A stretch of 64,000 nt of DNA from Setoptus koraiensis (Eukaryota > Arthropoda). A program made the position numbers and the translations under genes. The stretch spans positions 15,190,001 to 15,254,000 of the forward strand of contig CM106585.1 of the NCBI GenBank assembly GCA_048013815.1. The letters run 5' to 3'. The notes beneath the pieces are model-generated. The model was not told where the DNA came from, did not search any database, and saw only the letters and a list, made by a program, of their open reading frames with translations. Positions 1 to 11,578 of the stretch are shown here, piece after piece (positions within the stretch are counted from its first letter, which is position 1; every line of letters starts with the position of its first letter).

Positions 1-2971
1 CCCATTATCCGGCATTATCGGCCGGCCGACAAGTGCGAGATCGGCCGGCCGACTAGTGCGAGATGGGCCGGCCGACTAGTGCGAGATCGGCCGGCCGACA
101 AGTGCGAGACCTGGCCGGCAGGGCCCTATTGCCGGACTGGCGCTGAGTCGGTGGCGGCCCGAAAAGAGTTGCCCGCTTGTCGGGCGATCCGGGCGCAGCG
201 GCAGCGTAGTTGTGGTGTAATTCCAGACCGACACACAGTTGCAGCGTGATGCTGGTGCGGTTCTGGCATAGTTGCAGCGTTGCATAGTGATGCGCGACTA
301 GTTAACCGGATAATTCGCGGGCGCCTAGCGGCGCCTAAGTAGATTAGAGCGGGCCGGCCGACGGGCCAAACGGGGCTTGCACGGGTTGCAAATGACTTGA
401 TGCCGCCGCTGCGAGAATAACCAATTTCGGCGGCCCGCCGCTGAAATTGGCCGCTTGCAGTGCCCAGCTGGGCATTATAGCCCGGCGCGTTCAAGCCCGC
501 GCTACAAGCGTTGTAGGGCGGCCAAATATCCGTAATCATCATGTAGTCATGTATGGCGCGCGACATTAAGCGCGGTGTGTTAAGTTATTAGAGGGCGCTA
601 TCGGCTGTTACGCTCGGCTGTGGTGCCGTCTATAAATAGAGCGACCATGAGCCCTTGCCAGAGATTATTTGATCAGATAAAAAACGTCTGAGGCTGCTGC
701 TGCAAACTCTCTCTCTCTGTGCGCTGCCAATGCGAAATGCCTGCCATTATCGTGAATTTCTGTAAATAGTGCGACTAGCAACATCCATTAGAGCCATGTC
801 CCGCGTGCCGCCGTTGGCGGCCCGCGCCAAGGTTAAGACGCCTCCCTAACGAGCGCAGCGCGGCTCCGACCGGGCCCGGCCCGCCACGCGCCGAGCCCTC
901 GCTGTGCCCGCTCGAGCGGCCTCCGGGAGCCCGGGCTCGGCGGCTCGGAGATTTTGGAGATTTCGGAGATTTCGGAGATTATTTTAAGCGAGCGGGCCAA
1001 ACGGCTAAAAATAACGGCTCTAAATGATGTTGGCCACGCACACATTGGCGTCGTCGTCGGTGTCGCCGTCGCCTAGTTGTTGTGACGCTGTTGTGATGTG
1101 TGCTCGTTGCGGCCCAAAATCAATCTTGTCGGCACCGACGAGCCACGATAAGCCAGCGCTTGCACTCAACGAGCGCCCCAGCGGTATATGGCCGGTGATA
1201 TATGGCAAGTGTCATTAAACAAGAGATCCGCTGACCATAAGTGTCACCTGTGTGAGTGTGTGACAAACGCTCAACTTTGACGTCTGACAATCTTGTGAGC
1301 GAGTCAGCTGTGCAGACGATGATGTAATATAATAATGACACACACACACACACACTATCACTCAAAGGGGCCCCCGCTCTCAAAACAACAGCCGGCTCAC
1401 CACATACAGCTGGCTAGTTTCATTAATGGTCATTTCATTTTCGGCCACTTGCCGCACCTACGCTGCACCGAGCGGAACACTTCGGACACCCCGCAACGTA
1501 TAAGGCTCGGCTTCTTCAAAATGCCCTCCACATACATTGCCGGTGGACAAGATGCAAATGACACGTTACGACAATTTTCGCTCACTATTAATCTGGCAGC
1601 ATACTACTAGCGATTGTCGACATTGTTGACAAGTGAAACAGCCACCTCATTTGTCTGGCTGGGCCGGCATCTTGGTGATTTGTGGCTCGCAAAAAATGGG
1701 GCCAGATAGAATTGTTTGTGTGAGATATGGGCCAATATGAGATATCAATCAAAGTGAGACTATCAGCCTAATTGGCATGAATGATGAATGTGAATAATGA
1801 ACCATGAATAATGATGAACAATGGGGCCGATAATGACGATTTATTTACAATTGTTGCGGTTGCGGTTCAAACGACACACACATCTGCATTTGAGATGTGC
1901 ACAACATCATCAAATTAGATCACAGCCGAGAACAGATCGGTTGTTGCGGTGCTTGCTGAGAACACTTGTCAAGTCTCGCGATCAACATCTAGACACACTT
2001 TACTTTGCAACAATTAATTAACAATAATTATCGATTGATTTCAATCGACCGGTAGATGGATTGTAATCGGCAACATGATACGAAGATGATGGGTAGATAT
2101 TTCTTGACAGTTGCCATCAGCAGCATCATCAAATCTTGGCCAATCAACTAGCGCCAATCGACTGCCAATTAGAAACCCGCAGCAACACATACAAATGTAG
2201 TATATAAACAGTGACATGAAATAATAATAATAATTTGATTGATAACTTGGTTGTCAGTCAGTCAAAAGTGAGCCTTGTCAAAAGTGCTCCACGTGACTAG
2301 GAGAATAGTCGCGTGATGCAATTATTTGTCAAGTTTTTCTATTGAGTTGCTTGCATTAATGCCGGACGTCTTTCATGATTAGTCTCGAGCCACAATGAAA
2401 CACTTTTCGCTTTTGGATACAATTTAATGAGAGGATATTGCCCAACAAAAAAGGTCATTGCACACTGACATCGGAGCGGCAACTGGCACAATTATTATCA
2501 TTAAATTATTATTATCAACAGATAGTGATATTGACATGGTGATATTGACAGCCTCTAAGTGAATTGAAATCATCAAATACAAAATTAACATTCGTTCGAG
2601 TGTCCGAATATTCGAAATGATCTTAAAAAAAAAAATAGCACCTATGGGGATGTATGGGGACATAATTATCCGTATCATAGCCGTAGTGAGATTGTCCGAA
2701 GCGGAATGTGAGTATGAGAGGATGACAGTTTGTTGAAGCAAGTGAGATAGTAATCTGAGAAAGTTGTGCCAACTGAAGCAATGAATACGAATGAAATATC
2801 GTGCTCATCAAGATCATGTGTAAAATGATTTAAAATGAAATGCATGTCTCACATGAAACAAAAGCCCAGATAATTAGATTTAATTATATGGCCCGGATAT
2901 TGGATGGGCAGAGCGCGTCGGAATGACTCAACTGGGTAACCATTTCGATTTGTTATTTGAGGGGCACTTAC
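1..2971 (-). other. Intron (partial) downstream of the adenylate cyclase first exon
   Basis: On the minus strand a clean splice donor (G|GTAAGTG) closes the adenylate cyclase exon, and nothing in the rest of the left edge encodes a cyclase catalytic domain. This stretch is therefore read as the 5' part of a long intron leaving the window. The first 1 kb is GC-rich with short repeats (the 23-bp array, and GGAGATTTC repeats around 946-980). About 1.3-2.8 kb is AT-rich and unremarkable. A TATAAATAG string at 631 on the plus strand has no gene after it. No other gene is supported. Confidence 0.5.
19..110. repeat. 23-bp minisatellite, 4 copies
   Basis: Four consecutive 23-bp units begin CGGCCGGCC, continue GACAAG or GACTAG, and end TGCGAGAT (GAGAC in the last). 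Units start at 19, 42, 65 and 88. Each carries the GGCCGGCC palindrome. Confidence 0.9.
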
Positions 2972-3901
2972 CGTTGAGTAGGCGACGCCAGTTTGTTCAG
3001 CGTTTTTGTACAAGTTGCTGTTTGCTGAGGCCAATAATATGCCAGTCATAATAGGTTGTGCCAATGTTAGTCCAGAAGCTAATAGAAAGCAAGTTAGTAG
3101 GCGCAATGGAAATATCACATAAATTGTATAGGTGTACAATAGTAATATACAATAGCATACTATTGAGTTTATGGGCCAGAGGGCGCACAATATTTGCATC
3201 ATTTGACAAAACCATATTGCATAGAATGTCGAGGCTGGGTTGCTGTTGTCGTTGTTGTTGTTGATACTCGACGATACTAAACGTTGATGTTTTTGACGAT
3301 GATGCTGCTGTTGTTGTTGTTGTTGTGGCGATGCTGGCAAGACTGCTGCTTGTTGTTGTTGTTGGCGCGAATGCTCCAATCGACTGCTCACCTGGGCAGC
3401 GGTTAGTAGCTCAGCTGATTCCTCGTTGGACGAATAATAGTAATGCGCCGAGGAGAACGTTCGCTGCTGCTGCTGGTGCGGTGTTGTGTTGTTTGTATGG
3501 TGTTGTTGTTGTTGTTGTTGGTTGCTTGATTGGCCCGTTGCTGGCAGGCTGGTGGAGGGGTCTAGGTCGTCTAGGTTGCCCGTTTTGTGATGTTGTATCT
3601 GCACTTGCCTCTTTAATATTACTATGGATATAAATAAATTGAAAATTTGTATAATCAATGATGTGGTTGTGGTAAATTGCGAATTAATTGTCAATGACAG
3701 ACACAATAATAGGAAATTCATAACAATAACTATGTGAACGGCAGTGGGAAATAGATTTGTTTTCACTTGAGCATAATAATCACAATACAATCTTTCTGCC
3801 TCTAGATCGGCAAAATTAAAATGCATGAACTTTGGCAGTAATTTCAACAAAAATCCCGAATGGTCCACACTCAATCTGTCTGTCGTCCGCAGCTCAATCA
3901 T
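2972..3901 (-). CDS. Adenylate cyclase, N-terminal transmembrane exon (partial gene)
   Basis: This is a 310-codon exon, from ATG at 3901 to a GT donor after 2972, in phase 0. Residues about 53-73 and 79-97 are hydrophobic segments. A hydrophobic block from about 222 to 300 holds further membrane passes, including YVIFPLRLLTCFL, which resembles the 'Y..LPLR' segment of the first membrane cassette of animal adenylyl cyclases. The stretch before the first helix (FADLEAERLYCDYYAQ) also fits that family. The product would make cAMP from ATP at the plasma membrane. The catalytic domains lie beyond the left edge. Between helices 2 and 3 sits a ~115-residue insert rich in Gln, His and Asn, predicted cytosolic. 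The isoform cannot be assigned. An upstream coding exon cannot be excluded, but no good acceptor precedes the ATG. Confidence 0.65.
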
Positions 3902-4639
3902 CTTGACGTGTGTGTCTTGCTACTATCGATGGGATATCTGCGATGTGGGCTATCTGCGATGTGGGATATCTGTGGGATATCCGTGGGCTATCTGACAATG
4001 TTGTGAGACGCTCGCCGATATTGCACGCCGATATTTTCACTAGCAAATATCGGCTGTGCACCGTGTAAAATAGACTGTGTAAAATGTAAAATGCACTGCT
4101 TGCCGCGCCGTTGCGTAATTATATAATAATAATAAATAGATTATCGACGCTGCACAATCACCTGGCTGGTCGGCTGTTGTTGTGTTGTTGTTGTTGTGGT
4201 TGTGGGGCTGGCTTGCTGTGTTGTTGTGTCGTTGTCGTGGGGCTGGCTTGATGTGTTGTTGTTGTTGTTGTTGTGGGGCTGCCGCTGGCTTGCTGTGGCG
4301 CTGCGACTTGTACGGGGGCCGACAATTCAATTGGTTCAATTGGTTCCGACGGCTCACTTGGCTCGCTGGCAAGCTCGGCTCGCTGGCGCTGCAATCGCTG
4401 ATCTGGGTGACTCAGGTGACATGTTCGAGGGCATTTTACGGGGCACACCACGAGCTGGCTGCTGCTGAGAAGCTGCTCATAATACTCACTGGGCTCACTG
4501 GGTCGCCAGCCAGCCAGGCAAAACGTGGTGGCGAGCGGGCCGAGATAAAAATTAAAATTCGCCCGATTGGCTGATGAGTCGCACTTGTTCTCTCGCTGCT
4601 CGCTGTCTCGTCGATGGTTGTGCGCTCGCTAGACAGGGG

Positions 4640-4800
4640 CGCTGTCGCTGTTGTCGTTTAGGGCGCTGTTGTCGCCGTTGTCGCCGTTGTCGCCTTTATC
4701 GCTGCTGCTGCTGGGCTGTTGTTGTTGCTGTCGCCGTTGCTGCTGTCGCCGTTGCTGCTGCTGCTGTTGCTGTTGTTGTTGTTGTTGCGTTCGTCGTGGT
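4640..4800. repeat. Trinucleotide-type repeat (GTT/GCT/GTCGCC)n
   Basis: Mixed GTTGTCGCC and GTTGCTGCT tracts form an imperfect microsatellite readable as poly-Gln, poly-Leu or poly-Cys depending on frame and strand. A similar GTT-rich tract lies at about 4173-4290. No splice or coding context makes either one coding. Confidence 0.8.
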
Positions 4801-5056
4801 TCGTCGTCAGTTGCGAGATGCGAGTCGCTCACAATGTGAGAATCGTCGTCGTCGTTCGCCAGCAAAATCGAAATTCGCGCACACACACAAACTCAAAACA
4901 CAAAATGCTGCTGCTGCGTTCGACGGTTGCGACAGAGCGAACGAAAAAACGACATTTACAACTGCTGCACTTTACGCTGCGCGACTCGCTGGCTTCGATT
5001 GAACCAAATCGAAGGCGCACCGCCGACGCTCGCAATTACATCACATGCACAGCCAG

Positions 5057-5115
5057 AGAACGCGCACGGCCGAGGAACGCACACGGCCGAGGAACGCGCA
5101 CGGCCAAAGAACGCA
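5057..5115. repeat. 17-bp minisatellite, about 3 copies
   Basis: Units of the form GGAACGCGCACGGCCGA repeat about three times with small changes. The open frames across it are repeat artefacts. Confidence 0.8.
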
Positions 5116-7581
5116 GAGAAGCCGCGCACGGCCACTGAGTCGGTGCAGCAGCACCATGCCAACACCATGCACTGTGAGCCTCACAGTGTGAGGCGTGTAG
5201 TAGTACTACAGTGGTACACCGTGTCCCAGGCCACTCCGACCACAACAAAGCGCGCTGTGCGGCGCACGCGCACACGACGCCCCCGAGCTGGCCGCTGTGC
5301 GCTCGCGTCACGGCTGCTGGCCGCGGTCTAGCTGTGGCACACAGTCAGTGTGCCACAGCGCAACGCTTATTTGGCAGGCTTACGCTGGCTCGATGGGTGT
5401 CGCGACTCGCAAGCGACGCACAGCGGGCACAATCTGTGCCGCGCACCCTCCACAACGCCAGCGAGCAGGTGCACTGGCAGAGGCCAGCGTATGCTTCACG
5501 CCGGCCAATTGTCAAACTTGGCTGCTGCACCCGAAACAATCCGACTCGCCGCACCTGGTGCACACACGCACACGCACACACTCGCTTCTCACAGTGACAA
5601 GTGCTCATCCGACGAGACTCGCTGGCGGCGCTGGCGGCGCTGACTGCGCTGCGGCGCACACACTGCCGCCCATGTGTGGGCATGCAGCGTAACTGGGGGC
5701 AGCACAATGTGTGTGCACAGATAAAACGCACACCACACACTCATTTATGCGCGCCCTGCTCAAATGAAATATTCAAAACGCAAGTGAGACGAAAATCCGC
5801 TAGGCGCGCCTGCGACACAGCTCGCATGCACGACAGAGCCGGCAGTGTCTCGCTGAAACTTTCCCGTTTCTGGTTGCGTGCTCGTCCGATCTGGCGCCAT
5901 GCACAGCCATTGGAAACACCTCACACAGCCATTGGAAACACCTCACACAGCCAACTGCGGCGCCGCCAAAAGAAAGCTCGGCAGCGCCGCCCCTGCGGAC
6001 GTGTCTCGCATTCACAATGTGGGCGCTGGCAAGCCAGCGCTGCCTGTTCCGCCATTAGCTCGTTGAGGGTGCTCCACAAAGCCGCTAGAGGCGCTCGGGC
6101 GGCGCCTGCACACTGGCTAGTCGCCAGTGGCGAGGCGCAATTATGGGCCAGCAGTTGAAACATTTGGCTAATATTTTGCCCAGACGTCAATTGTTCCTCG
6201 CTCTGTCAGAGATCGAGGGCTTTCCGTTGTGCCAGCGGTGCCCCTAGCGGGTTTCCGCACAGTCAGTGGCGGCCCCCGTTTCGAGCGCTACTCTCAATCA
6301 GCTGTTTGATGTTTCGACAGGGGCACGGCTTCGGCTCGAACTGCGACAACGGCCGCAGCGATGCCCTCGGCCAAATGCTGCCGTTTTCGCTGGCGTGTTT
6401 GTTGTTTTGCGATGTGTTGTCGCAAATGGATAGTCTACTCTATGTAATTGAAATTTGACATTGCGACGGGCTCCGCCGGGCACCGCCGAGTTTGTGTGTC
6501 GGGCGGCGAGTGGCGCCGGTTGCGCAACGAGCGCCAGTAATGAGTAATATGAGTGCAGCAATATGTATACACAGATATATGGATATATGCAGATTCACAC
6601 ACGTATGCAACGCTTGTGCATGTTGACAACTGGCAAACTAATTAGCGCGAGCCCTCCTCCGTCTGACATTCACGGCCCACTGTTCGTAGCGGCCGACAGT
6701 GTCTTGCTGACAATGTTAGTGGCGACAGTGTTGCAACAATGCGTCTGGCGCGAATACGCGGGCACGGCTGAAAGTCGCAACAGAGTCTCGCTTGTTAGCC
6801 GCTCGGTCTCGAGCAAAGTGTCACTTGCGTCGCTTGCGAGGTCACACGCCGAGGGGGCGCCTCGGCGCCGACGACCAGTCATTTGCCAGTATCGTTTTAC
6901 AACAACAACAACAACGTCGCAACGACAACGACGTCGCAACGACAACAACGTCGCAACAACTCGACGAACACTTTCACTTTGCAACAATGAACGCAACAAT
7001 TTCGTGTGCCGTCGTCGTGGGCGCAGCCAGCAAATGACACACTGTCACTGTTTACATTTTGCATCACTACTAACGACTGTCATCATTAATAGAGTGCAGT
7101 CACATGGTGATGCAGTCGTACGGTGATACACTGTATCAGATACAGTGACAGTTGCGGCGACTGTTGCGCAATGACAAGACGTGCGCGTCAAGCTTGCTGT
7201 TAGCGGCAGCCATTGTCGACATCAACAGCCAGCAACATTGGAGCTGATCAGCTGTGCTTGTGTCAATTGCGACAACTGCTTATCCTTTGTTTGTTGTGCA
7301 GTTTGCTGTACGGTTTGTTTGTCAAGTCAGTTGACACATCGATGACAATTGGCAGGCCTGTTTTTCATCAATTGTTTCATCGAATACGACGAGCGACTAT
7401 TGTTACGCAACGCGGCGGCTCGATGACAGCGCCAGCAAGAAACGAAGCGGTATAAAAAGATGACGGAAGTGCTGGCTCGATGATGTGGCTCTAATTGAGC
7501 CGCATCGTGCTCATTGTGCGACATTTAGCGCACAGTGTCCATGGCACAACTATGGTGCATGTTGCATTGCATGATATTTAT

Positions 7582-7707
7582 GGATATTGCACAGTGAATA
7601 TCGCACAGTGAATATCGCACAGTGAATATCGCACAGTGAATATCACACAGTGGATATCACACAGTGGATATTATAGAGTGCATATTATGCAATGGATATT
7701 ATGCGAG
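7582..7707. repeat. 14-bp minisatellite, 9 copies
   Basis: Nine units of GAATATCGCACAGT and its variants run without a break. The array grades from perfect units on the left to GATATTAT variants on the right, suggesting older units at the right end. Confidence 0.9.
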
Positions 7708-8645
7708 CGATGTCACACAAATGTAAACTCACCAATGCGACCAACAAACAAAGACAAGATAATAACAATTCGCTATCAACAAATGAGGGATAAATTCAAA
7801 TCTCTCGCAGCTTGTGCATATTGATTGCCAATCAGTCTCGCTGGCGATGACACTGCGAGCTGACAAGTTGCAATTGGACAATTCGCATCACATGCGCATT
7901 GTCGAAGGCCCCATGGCAAATGTTGTGATGTAAATTGGTTGCTCGGCAAACAATGTTCACGATGCTGGTGCCACCAACACGCTCCCAATCACAATAATGA
8001 AGCATGCGCTCGATAGGGCTAAATAACTAGGCCAACTGTAAATACAGTGACTCGCCATCAGGGTGCGCGATCAGCCTAGCGTGTCCTTGAATAAACGGGC
8101 CACCCCAACTTAAATTAGCGCCCGTCGTCTAATTAGATGAAACCATGCGCTAGCGATGAGACCGTTAAATGAAGTGTTGCTGCCCCCGATAATGTTGCCT
8201 AGCTTGCTGTTATGCAGCCACCAGCGCCAGCACCACACTGGCATGCACCATGCACCGCCGGTATGTACCATGCACCACTACTGTGTACCATACACAACTG
8301 CTGTGTACCATATACCACCGATATATAACCTAGCCAAATAGCCAGATAACCAAATAACCAAATAACAAGGCCACTCATTAGACCATTCGTTAATTAGCGC
8401 GCCGCTTTTGATTGCTGGCTGCGTGTGTCCGCTGGCTTTGTTGCGCGTGCCACGTCGCGTTGTTGCGCGTGCAATGTCGCTTTGTTGCGCGCCAAGCTGC
8501 CTCAGCTCACCTTGGCCGGCCTGAACACGTGACGATAAATAAAGCCGCCGACATGATTAACATGCCAACTCGACAGAATTCGCCCCGTCAAAACTCGCTC
8601 TTTTGTCAACTGGCAAACTGACAGTCTGACACCGACTGGCTCAAA

Positions 8646-8762
8646 GTTTACAACAACAGCACAACAACAACAACAACAACAACGACACAACAGCAGCAAC
8701 AACGACACAACAGCAGCAACAACGACACAACAGCAGCAACAACAACAACACAACAACAACGG
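8646..8762. repeat. CAA/CAG/ACG compound repeat with a 21-bp higher-order unit
   Basis: CAACAACGACACAACAGCAG-type units recur about every 21 bp within a CAA-rich tract. Confidence 0.8.
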
Positions 8763-9386
8763 TCTCGTTGTTGCTTCTGCCGGGCAAAGTTATCGGGCAA
8801 GTCGTCGGACAGAGTCGCCCGATGAGAGCCGCCGCGAGTCGCCACTGACAGTTGCCAATGGAAAGAATCCACACGAACTGATCGCCTGCCAGCCTGGAAC
8901 TAATTACACAATGTGTGTGTGTGTGTTACGTAATTGACCCGTAATTGTTGTGTGCGCTATGGATTATATGTCATGTTTGATGTTTGATCACCAAACTGTG
9001 CCCTGTGATGCGTCATGTGCGCAGCTAAATAAACTCGCCGCTCTCATCGATCATCTACGTGCGTCGCGCTTAGCGCTAATTATGATTATGATTCGCTACA
9101 ATAATAATCCGATAATGACGATTGAGACAGCGCCCCATTCCAAGAATTGCGTCATTGCTGCCGAGCTATTGCCAGCTACTGACATTTCGGGCCAGCTAGC
9201 TGTGCCAAACTGGCTGCTGCTGCTGCTGCACTGACAACTCACAGTCGTTAGTGATTATGACGGCGCAACGGCGTTTTGTTTGCGACGGGCCTCACTAGAC
9301 GACCTTTGACGTTCACATGAATGTGTGCATGGAATACGGAATGAAAAAATGAAATTCTCATCACCGGGATGTGTGGATATGTCCAT

Positions 9387-9528
9387 GCGGCCTGTGCGGT
9401 CTACGCGGTCTACGCGGTCTACGCGGTCTACGCAGTCTACGCGGTCTACGCGGTCTACGCGGTGTGCGCGGTGTGCGCGGTCTACGCGGTCTACTCGGTC
9501 TGTGCGGTCGGTGCGGTCGGTGCGGGAT
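9387..9528. repeat. 9-bp array (GCGGTCTAC)n, about 15 copies
   Basis: About fifteen 9-bp units of GCGGTCTAC and variants (GCGGTGTGC, GCGGTCGGT) run in tandem. As 9 is a multiple of three, frames on both strands stay open, giving RST or VYA repeats on the plus strand. No flanking coding signal suggests translation. Confidence 0.9.
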
Positions 9529-9700
9529 ATGTGGATAGATGGGCCTGTGGATACGTCTTTCGTGGATGTGTGTGGGCCACCGGCGAGCGGCAAGTTTATT
9601 TTGGTTTTAATTGATTGATCCATGCAATCGCTCCGTTGCCACGCTCGCCATTACAACTGTATCGCGCCATGTCTAGCCGTCGACCGTTTCTAACTGTTCT

Positions 9701-9760
9701 CGGGCGGCTCGAACGGTTCGCGGGCGGCTCGAACGGTTCGCGGGCGGCTCGAACGGTTCG
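9701..9760. repeat. 20-bp minisatellite, 3 exact copies
   Basis: Three identical consecutive units, each CGGGCGGCTCGAACGGTTCG. Confidence 0.95.
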
Positions 9761-10111
9761 CCAGCCCGGCGACCGAGTGGCGAGCTCGAGGACAGTCGCA
9801 GTTGCCAAAGATCGGCCCGTCGCTTGGCACGGCGAGGCCGCTGTAACGCGCCGACAGGGTCCTATATTTTGGCGTCCCACTCCGGGGGCGCCAACAATGC
9901 TGGCAATACGGCAATTGGAATGGTTTCCGAACAACAACAACAACAACAACAACAGCGCCTACTGTAAACACCAACGGCGCGTTTGTTTGCATTAGGTTCG
10001 CTGGCAGTTGTTGTCGGCCGCTGACAAGTGCATAAATTGGTCTAAACTACTGCCAGCATCAGCACGTCGATCCGGCCCGCTTCTCGAAGGCCGCCGATGC
10101 GGGCAGCCGCA

Positions 10112-10156
10112 GAGCTGCCGAGATGGGAGCTGCCGAGATGGGAGCTGCCGAGATGG
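10112..10156. repeat. 15-bp minisatellite, 3 copies
   Basis: Three exact units of GAGCTGCCGAGATGG in a row. Confidence 0.9.
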
Positions 10157-11434
10157 GAGAACGTACACAATTGAGCACACGGCCGAGCTGATACATTTCG
10201 CACCGCCGGCTGGCTGGCAAGCCAGCAACAGCGTTCAAGGGTATATATGTCGGTATGATAGCCTTGGTCTGACGTATATAATAGTATTAATAATGGCAGT
10301 GGTCCAATTGCCGCGCCGGCGCCCCATCGAAGGGGCGCGCCGCGGCGTGCAAGCTCGAGAGATATGTGAGCGCCGGCACAGTGCGGCCTGTGCCGGCTCG
10401 CAACACAATCGATTGATCGTTTTTGATCAAGTGAACACAAATTAAATCAAAAAGTCGAACGGTCGCCCCCGGCGCGGGCCTACGGAGGGCAGCACGAGCC
10501 GCTAGCCTTGAGCCGCCAGCTAGCTGCCAGCGAGCAATTGAGTGATGACGAGATTAAAGTTGCCCAAAATGGAAAATCTTGTCAGTGTTTAAACTTTAAA
10601 CTTTTTACTTTTGCAACTTATCTTCAATTGGGCCGCTTACGCGCCGGCGGGGGCCCTTGTTGTGTCGACAACAACAAAGTAACGGCCATTGTCTACGACG
10701 GGGATGGGGCGCTGCTGTTGGCAAGTGGCGCTGGCGCGACAACTGGCGACTAGCGACTCGCCACTCGCGCCCGCCTAGCGACTTGGCGCAGCGTGCCGCG
10801 CATGATTGAATCTGTGCACTGGGGCGTGCTCTCAATGCGCGCGCCCCCACCATCAGTGTCTCGCGCGATATAAGTCGGCCGATATTGCCCGCTCGCCCGC
10901 TCGCTATCAGTGTCGTCTTAATGTCAAGCGCTCCATGTCGAGCCGGCACCGTTCGGCTGCAATATGACGGCCCACCCGACCAACTATGCGGCGCACGGTG
11001 AGCGGGCCGCTGGCGCGCGGTGAGCGGTCCGCGCCGGCCAACCCGCTGCGGCTGTGCCCTATACCGGGCCCGGTTGTGCCGCCGCGGCGCCGGTCAATGG
11101 GGCGCCCAGAGGCAACGTACGTTACGACTGCCAGAGTTGCGCTAGCCGTTGGAGCTGCACACGTCGGAGTGCAACGTAAGTCAGGGCGCAACTTCCCGTG
11201 CGTGCCTGTCCCACTGCAGCCACGCGGGCAGCGGCTACGGGCCGAATGAGAGACGAAGCGGGCCGCCGGTGTCGGGGGCGTCCGGCAAAACACTGACAAT
11301 ACGCGGAATGCACAGTGCACAAACAGGCCAGAATGGTAATAATATCTGGTCACGTTAATGCTATAAATAGTTATAGTAGTTATTTATGAGAACGGGCGAG
11401 CGAGAAGTACCGAGCCGCCATTGGCTCGGCCGGC

Positions 11435-11578
11435 CAGTCGCTCGTCGGGCTCGGCCAGTCGCTCGTCGGGCCCGGCCAGTCGCTCGTTGGGCCCGGCCGG
11501 TCGCTCGTCGGGCCCGGCCAGTCGCTCGTTGGGCCCGGCCGGTCGCTCGTCGGGCCCGGCCAGTCGCTCGTCGGGCAA
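11435..11578. repeat. 21-bp minisatellite, about 7 copies
   Basis: About seven units of CAGTCGCTCGTCGGGCCCGG plus one base, with CGT/CGTT and CAG/CGG variants. Frames stay open on both strands because 21 is divisible by three. Confidence 0.9.

Noticed and set aside
1760-1830. RTGATGA strings as further box C/D snoRNAs
   Set aside because: No paired terminal stem and no CTGA at a fitting distance.
7441-7465. TATAAAAAG as a promoter
   Set aside because: No coding region or transcript signal follows within several kilobases.
9255-9623. Long frames with RST/VYA/DRVDR repeats on both strands
   Set aside because: They come wholly from the 9-bp array, which stays open in all frames. No splice sites or similarity support coding.
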